The notes beneath the pieces were generated by a model that ran no database searches, was not told the origin of the DNA, and was given only the letters and a program-made list of their open reading frames with translations. Made by a program: the position numbers and the translations under genes. From assembly GCA_030538605.1 (NCBI GenBank), contig JAUNTQ010000017.1, positions 1 through 47,939 on the forward strand: a stretch of 47,939 nucleotides of DNA, written 5' to 3'. The stretch is from Pseudomonadota bacterium (lineage in GTDB: Bacteria > Pseudomonadota > Gammaproteobacteria > Burkholderiales > Burkholderiaceae_C). This document shows, in pieces, positions 9,271 to 17,466 of this stretch (position 1 is its first letter; every line of letters starts with the position of its first letter).

Positions 9271-9890
9271 GTTTTCTTGCGTCCCAGTTTGGATTCGGTG
9301 CCCGCCAGCAGTCGCTGGATGTTCTCCCGGTGGCGCCAGACGAGCAGCGCCGCCATGGCCAGCATGGCCAACGCTTTCGCGCCGCTGGCCTGCCAGGCCA
9401 CGCCGTCTCCCATCAGGTAATACGCCGGGGCAAACAGCGCCGCCACCATCGATGCCAGCGACACGTAGCGGAAGAAAAACACGATGATGGCGAAGCTCAC
9501 CACCGTGGCCAGCGCCAGCAGCGGCTGCAAGGCCAGCAGCACGCCAACAGCCGTGGCCACGCCCTTGCCGCCCTTGAAGCCGAAGAACACCGGATACAGG
9601 TGCCCCAGAAACGCCGCCAGCCCGGCCAGCGCCTGCGCGCCCTCGCCCAAACCCAGCGGCCCGCCAAACCAGCCAATCAAGGCCACCGGCAGCCAGCCCT
9701 TGGCCGCATCCAGCAGCAAGGTGACCACCGCCGCCGCCTTCGAGCCCGAGCGCAGCACGTTGGTCGCGCCCGGGTTGCCGCTGCCATAGCTGCGCGGATC
9801 GGCCAGCCCGAACGCGCGGCTGACGATGACCGCAAAACTGAGCGACCCGATCAAATACGCCGCCAACGCGGCCAACACGGTTTGCAGCAC
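9267..9890 (-). CDS. plsY: Glycerol-3-phosphate acyltransferase PlsY
   Basis: 207 aa, inner-membrane enzyme that moves the acyl group from acyl-phosphate to glycerol 3-phosphate, the first step of phospholipid synthesis in the PlsX/PlsY route. Motifs are [14 protein letters not shown] at 34-47, the phosphate-binding [10 protein letters not shown] near 104-113, and a third conserved region [13 protein letters not shown] near 187-199. Five or so hydrophobic helices are visible. Its stop overlaps the ridA-like start. The long open frame continuing upstream of 9890 is repeat DNA rather than coding. Confidence 0.96.
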   Translation of the reverse strand: MLQTVLAALAAYLIGSLSFAVIVSRAFGLADPRSYGSGNPGATNVLRSGSKAAAVVTLLLDAAKGWLPVALIGWFGGPLGLGEGAQALAGLAAFLGHLYPVFFGFKGGKGVATAVGVLLALQPLLALATVVSFAIIVFFFRYVSLASMVAALFAPAYYLMGDGVAWQASGAKALAMLAMAALLVWRHRENIQRLLAGTESKLGRKKT

Positions 9891-9996
9891 CCGCTCCCAC
9901 CTTCTTCACACACGAAAACCGGCATTGTGCCGCGCCCTTGGCTACGCGCCTGAAACGCATCGCAGCTATCCATTGCGCTGACGCGCCGCCCGCACG

Positions 9997-10173
9997 GCAT
10001 GAAACGCCAGCGGTGCGCGATGACGAATGACTGCGTTCTGGCGAGCGCATGACGAATGACTGCGCCTTCGGCGCATGACAAATGACCACACGCACCCACT
10101 GGCACGGCACCTTTGTCATTTGTCATGGCGCGCCAGCGCCGATCATGGAGCGAAGCGAAGTCATGTTTCACTT
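9997..10173. repeat. TTTGTCATTTGTCATGGCGCG element, copy 1
   Basis: An inverted element: left arm GACGAATGACTGCGTTCTGG and GCGCATGACAAATGAC face right arm GTCATTTGTCATGGCGCGCC. It ends ATCATGGAGCGAAGCGAAG-TCATGTTTCACTT. The left half is partly duplicated in this copy. It fills most of the gap upstream of plsY. Copies 2 and 3 are at 11018-11155 and 12644-12782. Confidence 0.85.
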
Positions 10174-10293
10174 AAGGGCCGCGCAGCAGGCCCTTTCCAA
10201 AGGCCGCGGAGCAGGCCAGTCCAGGGCCGCCCGAGCCGGGGTTCCCCCGGCGACCAGCGGCGTCCCCCTCAGGGGGAAGGCGCCGAAGGCGAC
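10174..10293. other. Repeat-derived gap before the TauE-like gene end
   Basis: Contains a GGGCCGCGCAGCAGGCCC hairpin and the start of a CCCCCTCAGGGGGAAGGCGCC repeat. No gene is seen. Confidence 0.5.
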
Positions 10294-10310
10294 TCAGGGG
10301 GGAGTCATGC
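10261..10310. repeat. CCCCCTCAGGGGG / GCGCCGAAGGCG repeat overlapping a gene end
   Basis: The string GTCCCCCTCAGGGGGAAGG, then CGCCGAAGGCGACTCAGG and GGGGAGTC, is a nested palindromic repeat of a type common in Comamonadaceae. Its right end encodes the last codons and stop of the TauE/SafE-like gene. Confidence 0.65.
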
Positions 10311-10974
10311 ACCACGGCGCCTGATCGTGCGCCAGGCCCATCCACAGGCCCCAGCCCGCCGTCAGCAGCAGGGCCAGCCCGGCCAGGCGCATGCCCCATT
10401 GGCCGCGCCCGTTGCTGCCCAGGCGCAGCAGCAGCCACGGGCCGACGAGCAGCGACAGGCCGGAGCCGAGGGCAAAGACGGCCATCACCGCCGCGCCCCC
10501 GGGCACGCTGCCCGCCAGCGCGGCCACCATGACGGCCGAGTACAGCAGCCCGCAGGGCAGCAGCGCCCAGGCCACGCCCAGGCCCAGCGGGGCCATCAGT
10601 CCGGCGCGCTGCGTGGCGCTGCGCACGCGCGCCCACACGCGGCGGGCGCCGTTTTCCAGCCACACGGGCTGGCGCGCCTGAATCAGCAGCATCAGCCCCA
10701 GCACCACCGCCGCCACATGCACCATGCTCCACACCGGGCGCAGCGCAGCCGAATGCACGGTGAGCCAGCCCAGCCCCTGCATGGTGGCTGCCGCCAGCGC
10801 GCCCAGCGCGGCATAGCCGGCCATGCGCCCGGCCTGGAAGATGGCGATGGCCTGCGTGCTGCGCGGCGCCGCCGCCTGCCCGATGCCGGCGCAGGCCGCG
10901 CCGCACATGGCAATGCAGTGCGGGCCGCCGGCCAGGCCCATCACGAAGGCGGTCATCAAGAGAGAGGTTTGCAC
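10294..10974 (-). CDS. Sulfite exporter TauE/SafE family (COG2836-type) membrane protein
   Basis: 226 aa from GTG 10974; ATG 10956 is an alternative, and neither has a strong ribosome site. The open frame further upstream is repeat sequence. Six or so hydrophobic helices are visible. GGPHCIAMCGAACAG at about 16-30 is the HxxxMC-type signature of the membrane family often found beside ccoNOPQ, hemN and fnr. It may move a metal or reductant for cytochrome assembly; the family's function is not well settled. PLGLGVAWALLPCGLLYSAV near 140 is a second conserved block. The last residues, MTPP, are read from a dispersed repeat. Confidence 0.8.
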   Translation of the reverse strand: MQTSLLMTAFVMGLAGGPHCIAMCGAACAGIGQAAAPRSTQAIAIFQAGRMAGYAALGALAAATMQGLGWLTVHSAALRPVWSMVHVAAVVLGLMLLIQARQPVWLENGARRVWARVRSATQRAGLMAPLGLGVAWALLPCGLLYSAVMVAALAGSVPGGAAVMAVFALGSGLSLLVGPWLLLRLGSNGRGQWGMRLAGLALLLTAGWGLWMGLAHDQAPWCMTPP

Positions 10975-11017
10975 GGCTTGGGCTTGCAGGGTGGGTGGGA
11001 AGCATTCACGGCGTTGC

Positions 11018-11155
11018 GCATGAAGCGCATGACGAATGACTGCGCTCTGGCGAGCGCATGACAAATAACCCACGACCCGGCATGCACAGCGCTTTTGTCA
11101 TTTGTCATTTGTCATGGCGCGCCAGCGCCAGTCATTGAGCGCAGCGAAGTCATGT
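11018..11155. repeat. TTTGTCATTTGTCATGGCGCG element, copy 2
   Basis: Left arm AATGACTGCGCTCTGGCGAG and GCGCATGACAAAT; right arm TTTGTCATTTGTCATGGCGC, GCCAGCGCCAGTCATT. One seven-base unit (TTTGTCA) is repeated an extra time. It lies between the TauE-like gene and hemN. Confidence 0.85.
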
Positions 11156-11202
11156 GTGCGCCCTTTGCACAAAAGGACATGCGCCGCAGGCGATTCAACG
11201 GC

Positions 11203-12585
11203 TCATATTATTTTCGAGAAGCGTGCCCGCGTGCGGTCGGCCTGCAAATACCGGTCGAACACCATGGCCACCCCGCGCACGAAAAACCAGCCGGTGTCGG
11301 TCACGCGGACGCCGCTGTCGCTGACCGTGACCAGCCCTTGCGCCTGCATGCCGTGCAGGGTTTGCAGCTCGGCGGCGAAGTACTCGCCAAAGTCGATCAG
11401 GTGCGCCAGCTCGATCGACTCGAACAACACCTCGCCCTGGCACATCAGCGCCATGATGACGGCGCGGCGCGCCAAGTCGTCACGCGTGACGGCCAGGCCG
11501 CGCACCACGGGCAGCTGGCCGTGGTCAAGCATGTCCTGGTATTCGTCCAGCGTCTTGGCGTTCTGGCTGTAGGTGGCGCCCACCTTGCCGATGGCCGACA
11601 CGCCCAGGCCGATCAGGTCGCAATCGGGCTGCGTGCTGTAGCCCTGGAAGTTGCGGTGCAGCCGGCCCTGGCGCTTGGCCACGGCCAGCGCGTCGTTGGG
11701 CAGGGCGAAGTGGTCCATGCCCACGTAGACATAGCCCGCCTGCTCGAACGCCGCCAGCGAGCGCGCCAGCATGGCCACCTTGCTGGCGGCGCCGGGCAGG
11801 TCGATGGCGATGATGCGCCGCTGCGGCTTGAAGCGCTCGGGCAGGTGCGCGTAGGCGTAGAGCGCGATGCGGTCGGGCCGCAGCTCGGCCACTTGCGCCA
11901 GCGTGCGGTCGAAGGATTCGGGCGTCTGCTTCGGCAGGCCGTAGATCAGATCGACGTTGACCGACTCGAAGCCGATGCGCCGCGCGGCATCGACCAGGGC
12001 AAACACGTCTTCGGCGGGCTGGATGCGGTGCACCGCCTTTTGCACCAGCGGGTCGAAGTCCTGCACGCCAAAGCTCAGGCGGTTGAAGCCCAGCCGCGCC
12101 AGGTGTTCGAGCCGCGCCTCGGTGACGGTGCGCGGATCGACCTCGATGGAGTATTCGCCCCCGGCCACCAGGTTGAAGTTGCGCCGCAGCATGGCCATCA
12201 GCTCGCTCAGTTCGGCATCGCTGAAGAAGGTGGGCGTGCCCCCGCCCAGGTGCAACTGGCTCACCGTCTGGCCTGCGCCGATGTGCTGCACGTGCAGATC
12301 GACCTCGCGGCTCAGGTAGCGCAGATAGGGCGCGCTGCGCTCATGGTGCCTGGTGATGATCTTGTTGCAGGCGCAGTAGTAGCACAGCGATTCGCAGAAC
12401 GGCACATGCACGTAAAGCGACAGCGGCAGCGCCATGGCGAAGGGGCCGGTGCGGCGCTGGTCGAGCGCTTGCAGGTATTCGCCCTGGCCAAAGGCTTCGA
12501 CGAAGCGGTCGGCCGTGGGATAAGACGTGTAGCGCGGGCCGGGCACGTCGAAACGGGTCAGCAAATCGGCGGTGATGGCGGGCAT
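11203..12585 (-). CDS. hemN: Oxygen-independent coproporphyrinogen III dehydrogenase
   Basis: 460 aa from ATG 12585, chosen because GAGGA lies seven bases upstream; an in-frame start at 12603 lacks this. It is a radical SAM enzyme: CESLCYYCAC holds the CX3CX2C cluster cysteines (64, 68, 71), preceded by LYVHVPF. HLGGGTPTF near 110 and GVQDFDPLVQKAV near 170 are HemN-specific. It converts coproporphyrinogen III to protoporphyrinogen IX without oxygen, in the cytoplasm. It lies divergent from fnr, with FNR-like boxes in the shared region, fitting anaerobic control. Confidence 0.97.
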   Translation of the reverse strand: MPAITADLLTRFDVPGPRYTSYPTADRFVEAFGQGEYLQALDQRRTGPFAMALPLSLYVHVPFCESLCYYCACNKIITRHHERSAPYLRYLSREVDLHVQHIGAGQTVSQLHLGGGTPTFFSDAELSELMAMLRRNFNLVAGGEYSIEVDPRTVTEARLEHLARLGFNRLSFGVQDFDPLVQKAVHRIQPAEDVFALVDAARRIGFESVNVDLIYGLPKQTPESFDRTLAQVAELRPDRIALYAYAHLPERFKPQRRIIAIDLPGAASKVAMLARSLAAFEQAGYVYVGMDHFALPNDALAVAKRQGRLHRNFQGYSTQPDCDLIGLGVSAIGKVGATYSQNAKTLDEYQDMLDHGQLPVVRGLAVTRDDLARRAVIMALMCQGEVLFESIELAHLIDFGEYFAAELQTLHGMQAQGLVTVSDSGVRVTDTGWFFVRGVAMVFDRYLQADRTRARFSKII

Positions 12586-12643
12586 CGGGCAGTCCTCGGT
12601 CAATTCATTTCAGTTGTCCATGGCGCTACACGCCATCCGCATC

Positions 12644-12782
12644 GCATGAAACGCATGGCGAATGAGCGCGCTCTGGCGAGCACATGACCAATGACGAAGC
12701 ACATCCGCTCGCATGGCTGTTTTGTCATTTGTCATGGCGCGCCAGCGCCGATCATTGAGCGAAGCAAAGTCATCTTTCACTT
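12644..12782. repeat. TTTGTCATTTGTCATGGCGCG element, copy 3, with flanking 10-nt direct repeats
   Basis: Left arm CTCTGGCGAGCACATGACCA, right arm TTTTGTCATTTGTCATGGCG and CGCCAGCGCCGATCATT. The block is bracketed by TTCAGTTGTC at 12609-12618 and 12781-12790, which looks like a target-site duplication. It lies between hemN and fnr. Confidence 0.85.
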
Positions 12783-12877
12783 CAGTTGTCTGCGGCGCTC
12801 GTGCACCACCCGCCGCGCGTGTCACGGTCCATCGGCCCGCAGCTGGTGGACTGTGACGCGCGCGCGGCGCGTTTGCC

Positions 12878-12891
12878 TTGACGCCGATCAA
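12878..12891. promoter_or_regulatory. FNR box upstream of fnr (site 1)
   Basis: TTGACGCCGATCAA matches TTGAT-N4-ATCAA at 9 of 10 positions. It lies 143 bp before the fnr start and 293 bp before the divergent hemN start. It may serve autoregulation of fnr, control of hemN, or both. Confidence 0.6.
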
Positions 12892-12917
12892 TTCGCCCGA
12901 AGCCGCCGCCACCCGGC

Positions 12918-12931
12918 TTGCGCTGGATCAA
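12918..12931. promoter_or_regulatory. FNR-like box upstream of fnr (site 2)
   Basis: TTGCGCTGGATCAA has a perfect ATCAA half and a weak other half (8 of 10). It lies exactly 40 bp from site 1, about four helical turns, and about 28 bp before a TAGAAT -10 element at 12959-12964. Confidence 0.4.
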
Positions 12932-13033
12932 GGCCAGGCCATCTGGCGGGTGCTGGCCTAGAATCATCGGCACGCAGCCACCGTGCTGCGCTTTTCCTGT
13001 TTGCCTTGCGTGCCCGCCACGCCGCCGCCCGCC

Positions 13034-13753
13034 ATGACCCCTCACGCCATCAAAGTCGCCTGCTCCAACTGCAACCTGAGGGAGCTGTGCATGCCCATGG
13101 GCCTGTCGGGCACCGACATGGGCAAGCTCGACGAGCTGGTGGCCACGCGGCGCAAGGTCAAGCGCGGCACGCCGCTGTTTTCCAACGGCGACCGCTTCAA
13201 CGCGCTTTACGCCATCCGCACCGGTTTTTTCAAGACCTGCATCGCCACCGAGGACGGGCGCGACCAGGTCACGGGCTTTCAGATGGCGGGCGAGATCATG
13301 GGGCTGGACGGCATCGTGGGCGACCGCCACACCTGCGACGCCGTGGCGCTGGAAGACGCCGAGGTCTGCGTCATGCCCTACGAGCGCATCGAAGAGCTGT
13401 CGCGCCAGGTGCCCGCGCTGCAAAGCCACGTGCACAAGATCATGAGCCGCGAGATCGTGCGCGAGCACGGCGTGATGCTGCTTCTGGGCAGCATGCGCGC
13501 CGAAGAGCGTCTGGCCGCCTTTCTGCTGAACCTGGTGCAGCGCCTGCACGCGCGGGGCTTTTCGCAAAGCGAGCTGGTGCTGCGCATGACGCGCGAGGAG
13601 ATCGGCAGCTACCTGGGCCTGAAGCTGGAGACGGTGAGCCGCACCTTCTCGAAGTTCGCCGACGACGGCATCGTCGAAGTCAAGCAGCGCCACGTGCGCA
13701 TTGTCGACACCGACGCCCTGCGCGCCATCGTCAACACGCCGGCTTGCCAGTGA
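13034..13753 (+). CDS. fnr: FNR-type oxygen-sensing transcription regulator
   Basis: 239 aa from ATG 13034. A GTG at 12983 would add 17 residues unlike the family. Cys10, Cys13, Cys19 and Cys101 match the four [4Fe-4S] ligands of FNR. A cyclic-nucleotide-binding-like domain follows (GTPLFSNGDRFNALYAIRTG). Near the C-terminus a Crp-type helix-turn-helix contains EEIGSYLGLKLETVSRTFSK, with the E..SR recognition residues. It switches genes when oxygen falls, and its neighbour hemN is a classic target. Divergent orientation and the two boxes suggest autoregulation. Confidence 0.96.
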   Translation: MTPHAIKVACSNCNLRELCMPMGLSGTDMGKLDELVATRRKVKRGTPLFSNGDRFNALYAIRTGFFKTCIATEDGRDQVTGFQMAGEIMGLDGIVGDRHTCDAVALEDAEVCVMPYERIEELSRQVPALQSHVHKIMSREIVREHGVMLLLGSMRAEERLAAFLLNLVQRLHARGFSQSELVLRMTREEIGSYLGLKLETVSRTFSKFADDGIVEVKQRHVRIVDTDALRAIVNTPACQ

Positions 13754-13776
13754 GCGGCTGGCAAAGGCTCAATACC

Positions 13777-13870
13777 TTCACCGCAGAGGGGCGGAGAACG
13801 CAGAGCTTCGCAGAGGAAAACCATGAAACCTCTCTGCGAAGCTCTGCGTTCTCTGCGCCTCTGCGGTGAA
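13777..13870. repeat. CTCTGCGG / CTCTGCG inverted repeat, copy 1
   Basis: Arms of about 41 bases (TTCACCGCAGAGG... and ...CCTCTGCGGTGAA) pair with only a few mismatches around AAAACCATGAAA. It lies in the convergent gap after fnr. Related, more decayed sequence occurs at 46690-46815. Confidence 0.85.
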
Positions 13871-13886
13871 ATGAATCAAAAATACC

Positions 13887-13966
13887 ATAGCTGCTTGCGT
13901 ACGATTTAAAACAAATTCAACATGATTTCATATTGAAAAGGTTTTAAAACGTACGCAAGCAGCTAT
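13887..13966. repeat. AGCTGCTTGCG palindrome, copy 3
   Basis: ATAGCTGCTTGCGTACG and CGTACGCAAGCAGCTAT form a perfect 17-bp stem. TTTAAAAC and GTTTTAAA continue it inward, with a short loop near CATGATTTCATA. It lies in the convergent gap between fnr and the YdcH gene. Confidence 0.95.
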
Positions 13967-13983
13967 GTTTTCAATCAAACAGT

Positions 13984-14021
13984 CCATGAAAAAACCCGCC
14001 ACCAAGCGGGTTTTTTCATGG
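13984..14021. terminator. Two-way intrinsic terminator between fnr and the YdcH-like gene
   Basis: CATGAAAAAACCCGC and GCGGGTTTTTTCATG form an almost perfect palindrome around CACCAA. A-run and T-run on opposite sides make it active on both strands, 17 bp beyond the minus-strand stop at 14039. Confidence 0.9.
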
Positions 14022-14038
14022 CGCGTTGCGTAGCTCGC

Positions 14039-14269
14039 TTATTGGCTCTCGGCGGCTTCGGTGCGCAGGATGGTGTACAGCTCATCCTTGATATGCAGTT
14101 TTTCTTTCTTCAGCGTCTCGATCTCGGCGTGGATGCCGCCTGCGTCGTGGCTTTCCAGGGCTTTGATCTTGTGATCGAGTTCGTTGTGCTTCTCGAACAG
14201 GTTCAGAAAGCGTGCGTGGTTGCCTTCGGTTTTCAGGCGGGTGATCAGGTCGCGGTACTCAGGAAACAT
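14039..14269 (-). CDS. YdcH/DUF465 family small protein
   Basis: 76 aa from ATG 14269, with GAAGGA nine bases upstream. The start MFPEYRDLITRLK and the EKHNELDHKIKALE helix mark DUF465. The rest is a probable coiled coil, KKEKLHIKDELYTILR. The family is widespread in proteobacteria; its role is not established. A two-way terminator follows. Confidence 0.9.
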   Translation of the reverse strand: MFPEYRDLITRLKTEGNHARFLNLFEKHNELDHKIKALESHDAGGIHAEIETLKKEKLHIKDELYTILRTEAAESQ

Positions 14270-14360
14270 CGTTGAGGGTCCTTCTCTCGGGTGGTCAATC
14301 AATCATGTTCAAGTGTAAGCCAAGGGCCCAGGTGCTTTCTCGCTCCTGGGTCAAACTCGG

Positions 14361-16715
14361 TCACCGCGTGCGGGTGCGGCGGCTGCTTTTGGCGGCGTCG
14401 ATGGTGTCTTGCACATCCGTGACCGGCAGCAGGGCGGCAGGGGCGGCGCTGCTGGCCACGCAGTCGGCGTAGTAGCGCACGTGGCCCGCCTCGTCCTTGA
14501 CTTCGACCAGGCCGTGGATGTCGGTCTCGAAGCCGGGGCACAGCAGCGCGAATTCGCGCGCAAATTTCAGGTAGTCGACAATTTTCTTGTTGAACACCTC
14601 GCCGGGGATGAGCAGCGGAATGCCGGGCGGATAGGGCGTGAGCAGGCCCACGGTGATGCGGCCTTCGAGCTGGTCGATCTCCACGCGCTCGACCTGGCGG
14701 CGGGCAATGCAGGCGTAGGCATCTGCCGGGCGCATGGCGGGGGTCAGCTCGCTGAGGTACATCTCGGTGGTCAGGCGCGCGATGTCGTACTTGGCGTAGA
14801 GCTGGTGCACGTGCTGGCACAAGTCGCGCAGGCCCATGCGCTCGTAGCGGCGGTGCTGCTGGCAGAACTCCGGCATGATGCGCCACAGCGGCTGGTTGCG
14901 GTCGTAGTCGTCCTTGAACTGCTGCAAGGCGGTGAGCAGCGTGTTCCACCGGCCCTTGGTGATGCCGATGGTGAACATGATGAAGAAGCTGTAAAGCCCG
15001 GTCTTTTCGACCACCACGCCGTGCTCGGCGAGGAACTTGGTGACGATGGAAGCCGGGATGCCCGTCTTGTCGAACTTGCCGTCCAGGTTCAGCCCGGGGG
15101 TGACGAGGGTGGCCTTGATCGGGTCGAGCATGTTGAAGCCCGGTGCCAGTTTGCCGAAGCCGTGCCAGCTTTTTTTGGCCGTGCCGTTCTTGATGATCCA
15201 GTCATCGGCGCGGCCCACGCCTTCCTCAGCGATTTTCTCCGGCCCCCAGACTTGGAACCACCAGTCGTTCTTGCCGAAGTCTTCTTCCACCTTGCGCATG
15301 GCGCGGCGAAAGTCCAGCGCCTCGGCAATGCTTTCTTCGACCATGGCGGTGCCGCCGGGCGGCTCCATCATGGCGGCGGCCACGTCGCAACTGGCGATGA
15401 TGCTGTATTGCGGCGAGGTAGAGGTGTGCATCAGATACGCCTCGTTGAACAGCGCACGGTCGAGCTGCACGTTCTGCGAGTCCTGCACCAGCACGTGGCT
15501 GGCCTGGCTGATGCCGGCCAGCAGCTTGTGGATGGACTGGGTGGAGTAGACCACCGAGTTCTTCGGCCGCGCGCGCTTTTTGCCCATCGCGTGGTAGGTG
15601 CCGTAAAACGGGTGGAAGGCCGCGTGCGGCAGCCAGGCTTCGTCGAAGTGCAGGTTGTCGATGTAGCCGTCCAGCGTCTGCTTGATGGTCTCGGTGTTGT
15701 AGAGCACGCCGTCATACGTGGACTGCGTGAGCGACATGATGCGCGGGCGCACGGCGTCGGCGTCGACGTGTTTCAGCAGCGGGTTGGCGCGGATCTTGGC
15801 GCGGATCGCTTCTGGCTCGAACTCTGACTTGGGGATCGGCCCGATGATGCCGTAGTGGTTGCGCGTGGGCTTCAGAAACACGGGGATGGCCCCGGTCATG
15901 ATGATGGCGTGCAGATTGCTCTTGTGGCAGTTGCGGTCGACCACCACCACGTCGCCCGGTGCCACGGTGTGGTGCCACACCATCTTGTTGCTGGTGCTGG
16001 TGCCGTTGGTGACGAAGAAGCAGTGATCGGCGTTGAAGATGCGCGCGGCGTTTCGCTCGGACTCGCCAATCGCGCCATCGTGGTCGAGCAGTTGACCGAG
16101 TTCCTCCACCGCGTTGCACACGTCGGCGCGCAGCATGTTCTCGCCGTAGAACTGGTGGTACATCTGGCCGATGGGGCTTTTCAGAAAAGCCACGCCGCCC
16201 GAGTGGCCGGGGCAGTGCCACGAATAGGAGCCGTCTTCGGCGTAATCGAGCAGCGCCTTGAAGAACGGCGGCTGAATGCCCTCCAGATAGCTCTTGGCCT
16301 CGCGCACGATGTGCTTGGCCACGAACTCGGGCGTGTCCTCGAACATGTGGATGAAGCCGTGCAGCTCGCGCAGGATGTCGTTGGGCAGGTGCTGGCTGGT
16401 CTTGGTCTCGCCGTGCAGGTAGATAGGCACGTCGCTGTTCTTGCGCCGCACTTCCTCGATGAAGCTGCGCAGGTTGACCACGGCAGGGTCAAGGTCGGGG
16501 CCTTGCGAGAACTCCTCGTCGTCGATCGACAGGATGAAGGCGCTGGCGCGGCTTTGCTGCTGGGCAAACTGGCTCAAGTCGCCATAGCTGGTGGCCCCCA
16601 CCACCTCGAAGCCCTCTTCCTCGATGGCCTTGGCCAGCGCGCGGATGCCGAAGCCGGACGTGTTCTCGGCGCGGTAGTCTTCGTCGATGATGACGATGGG
16701 AAAGCGAAATTTCAT
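14361..16715 (-). CDS. Orn/Lys/Arg decarboxylase (biosynthetic/AdiA-like, fold type I PLP)
   Basis: 784 aa from ATG 16715. An N-terminal response-regulator-like wing (about 1-130) begins FRFPIVIIDED. The PLP domain follows, with SWHCPGHSGG near 165-174, VTNGTSTSNK near 235-244, HFDEAWLPHA at 356-365 (Asp358 contacts the pyridine nitrogen), and STQSIHKLLAG at 391-401 with Lys397 as the Schiff-base lysine. A C-terminal domain includes LTPYPPGIPLLIPGE. The enzyme removes the carboxyl group of a basic amino acid, giving agmatine, cadaverine or putrescine. Arginine is my first guess, but the substrate cannot be fixed by eye. It appears monocistronic. Confidence 0.93.
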   Translation of the reverse strand: MKFRFPIVIIDEDYRAENTSGFGIRALAKAIEEEGFEVVGATSYGDLSQFAQQQSRASAFILSIDDEEFSQGPDLDPAVVNLRSFIEEVRRKNSDVPIYLHGETKTSQHLPNDILRELHGFIHMFEDTPEFVAKHIVREAKSYLEGIQPPFFKALLDYAEDGSYSWHCPGHSGGVAFLKSPIGQMYHQFYGENMLRADVCNAVEELGQLLDHDGAIGESERNAARIFNADHCFFVTNGTSTSNKMVWHHTVAPGDVVVVDRNCHKSNLHAIIMTGAIPVFLKPTRNHYGIIGPIPKSEFEPEAIRAKIRANPLLKHVDADAVRPRIMSLTQSTYDGVLYNTETIKQTLDGYIDNLHFDEAWLPHAAFHPFYGTYHAMGKKRARPKNSVVYSTQSIHKLLAGISQASHVLVQDSQNVQLDRALFNEAYLMHTSTSPQYSIIASCDVAAAMMEPPGGTAMVEESIAEALDFRRAMRKVEEDFGKNDWWFQVWGPEKIAEEGVGRADDWIIKNGTAKKSWHGFGKLAPGFNMLDPIKATLVTPGLNLDGKFDKTGIPASIVTKFLAEHGVVVEKTGLYSFFIMFTIGITKGRWNTLLTALQQFKDDYDRNQPLWRIMPEFCQQHRRYERMGLRDLCQHVHQLYAKYDIARLTTEMYLSELTPAMRPADAYACIARRQVERVEIDQLEGRITVGLLTPYPPGIPLLIPGEVFNKKIVDYLKFAREFALLCPGFETDIHGLVEVKDEAGHVRYYADCVASSAAPAALLPVTDVQDTIDAAKSSRRTRTR

Positions 16716-16908
16716 GGTGGTCAAGCTCCAGCCGCAAAGCGGCAAGTCAGGCGGCAATGCAGCGGCGGAGTGTACGGAATCGGGGTGACAGTTGGGGGGT
16801 GACAGTTGGGCGTGCGCGCAGCACACCCCGCACGATGGCCGACAATGCCCGTGGCGCGCAGCCCGGCGGCGCGCCGCACCAGCTTCCCACAACCCGAACG
16901 GAGGCCAC

Positions 16909-17334
16909 ATGGCCGACTCAACCCTCTGGTGGATCATCACCGGCGTGCTCGTCGCGCTGGAGCTGTTCACCCTCACCTTCTACATGCTCATGCTGGCCGT
17001 CGGCGGCATGGCCGGTGCGCTGGCGGCGTACGCGGGCGCATCGGTGCCCGTGCAGATCGCCGTGGCCGCCATCGTCAGCAGCGCGGCCGTGCTCGCCTGC
17101 TACCTGGTGCGCCGCCGAAGACCGGGCGACCCCTCGCCGCGCGCTGACCGCAGCGTGAACCTGGACGTGGGCGAAACCATCCACATCGACGGCTGGAACG
17201 CCGACGGCACCGCCACCGTGCGCTACCGCGGCGCACAATGGACCGCCATCGCCCGCCCCGGCACCCTGCCCCACCCCGGCCCGCACCGCGTGACCGAACT
17301 GGTGGGCAGCCGGCTGCTGGTGGAGCCGGTATGA
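16909..17334 (+). CDS. nfeD: NfeD family membrane protein
   Basis: 141 aa from ATG 16909, preceded by GGAGG. The N-terminal half has two or three hydrophobic helices (WWIITGVLVALELFTLTFY and following). The C-terminal half, from about 85, is an OB-fold domain ending VTELVGSRLLVEP. Short NfeD proteins partner with SPFH/stomatin proteins in membrane microdomains, and such a gene follows 132 bp downstream. A palindromic repeat lies between them. Confidence 0.9.
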   Translation: MADSTLWWIITGVLVALELFTLTFYMLMLAVGGMAGALAAYAGASVPVQIAVAAIVSSAAVLACYLVRRRRPGDPSPRADRSVNLDVGETIHIDGWNADGTATVRYRGAQWTAIARPGTLPHPGPHRVTELVGSRLLVEPV

Positions 17335-17347
17335 GCAAAAAATAATC

Positions 17348-17427
17348 ATAGCTGCTTGCGTACGTTATAAAACAAATTCATATACTTTTGTATATAAAAT
17401 CGTTTAAACACGTACGCAAGCAGCTCA
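17348..17427. repeat. AGCTGCTTGCG palindrome, copy 4
   Basis: ATAGCTGCTTGCGTACGT pairs with ACGTACGCAAGCAGCT. The right tip is CTCACTTTTTT, while the left tip is CATAGC, so the two known tip types are mixed in this copy. It sits 14 bp after nfeD and 40 bp before the SPFH gene, inside a probable operon. Confidence 0.93.
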
Positions 17428-17466
17428 CTTTTTTAAATAACCCCTTGTCTTGAAGGAAACGCAACC

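Noticed and set aside
8899-10119. Single 406-codon frame joining the ridA-like gene to upstream DNA
   Set aside because: Only the last 123 codons match RidA; the rest is out of frame with plsY and crosses repeats. The ATG at 9270 overlapping plsY is the sensible start.
12691-13869. 392-codon plus frame overlapping fnr
   Set aside because: Arg/His-rich shadow; its first part is read from the repeat element at 12644-12782.
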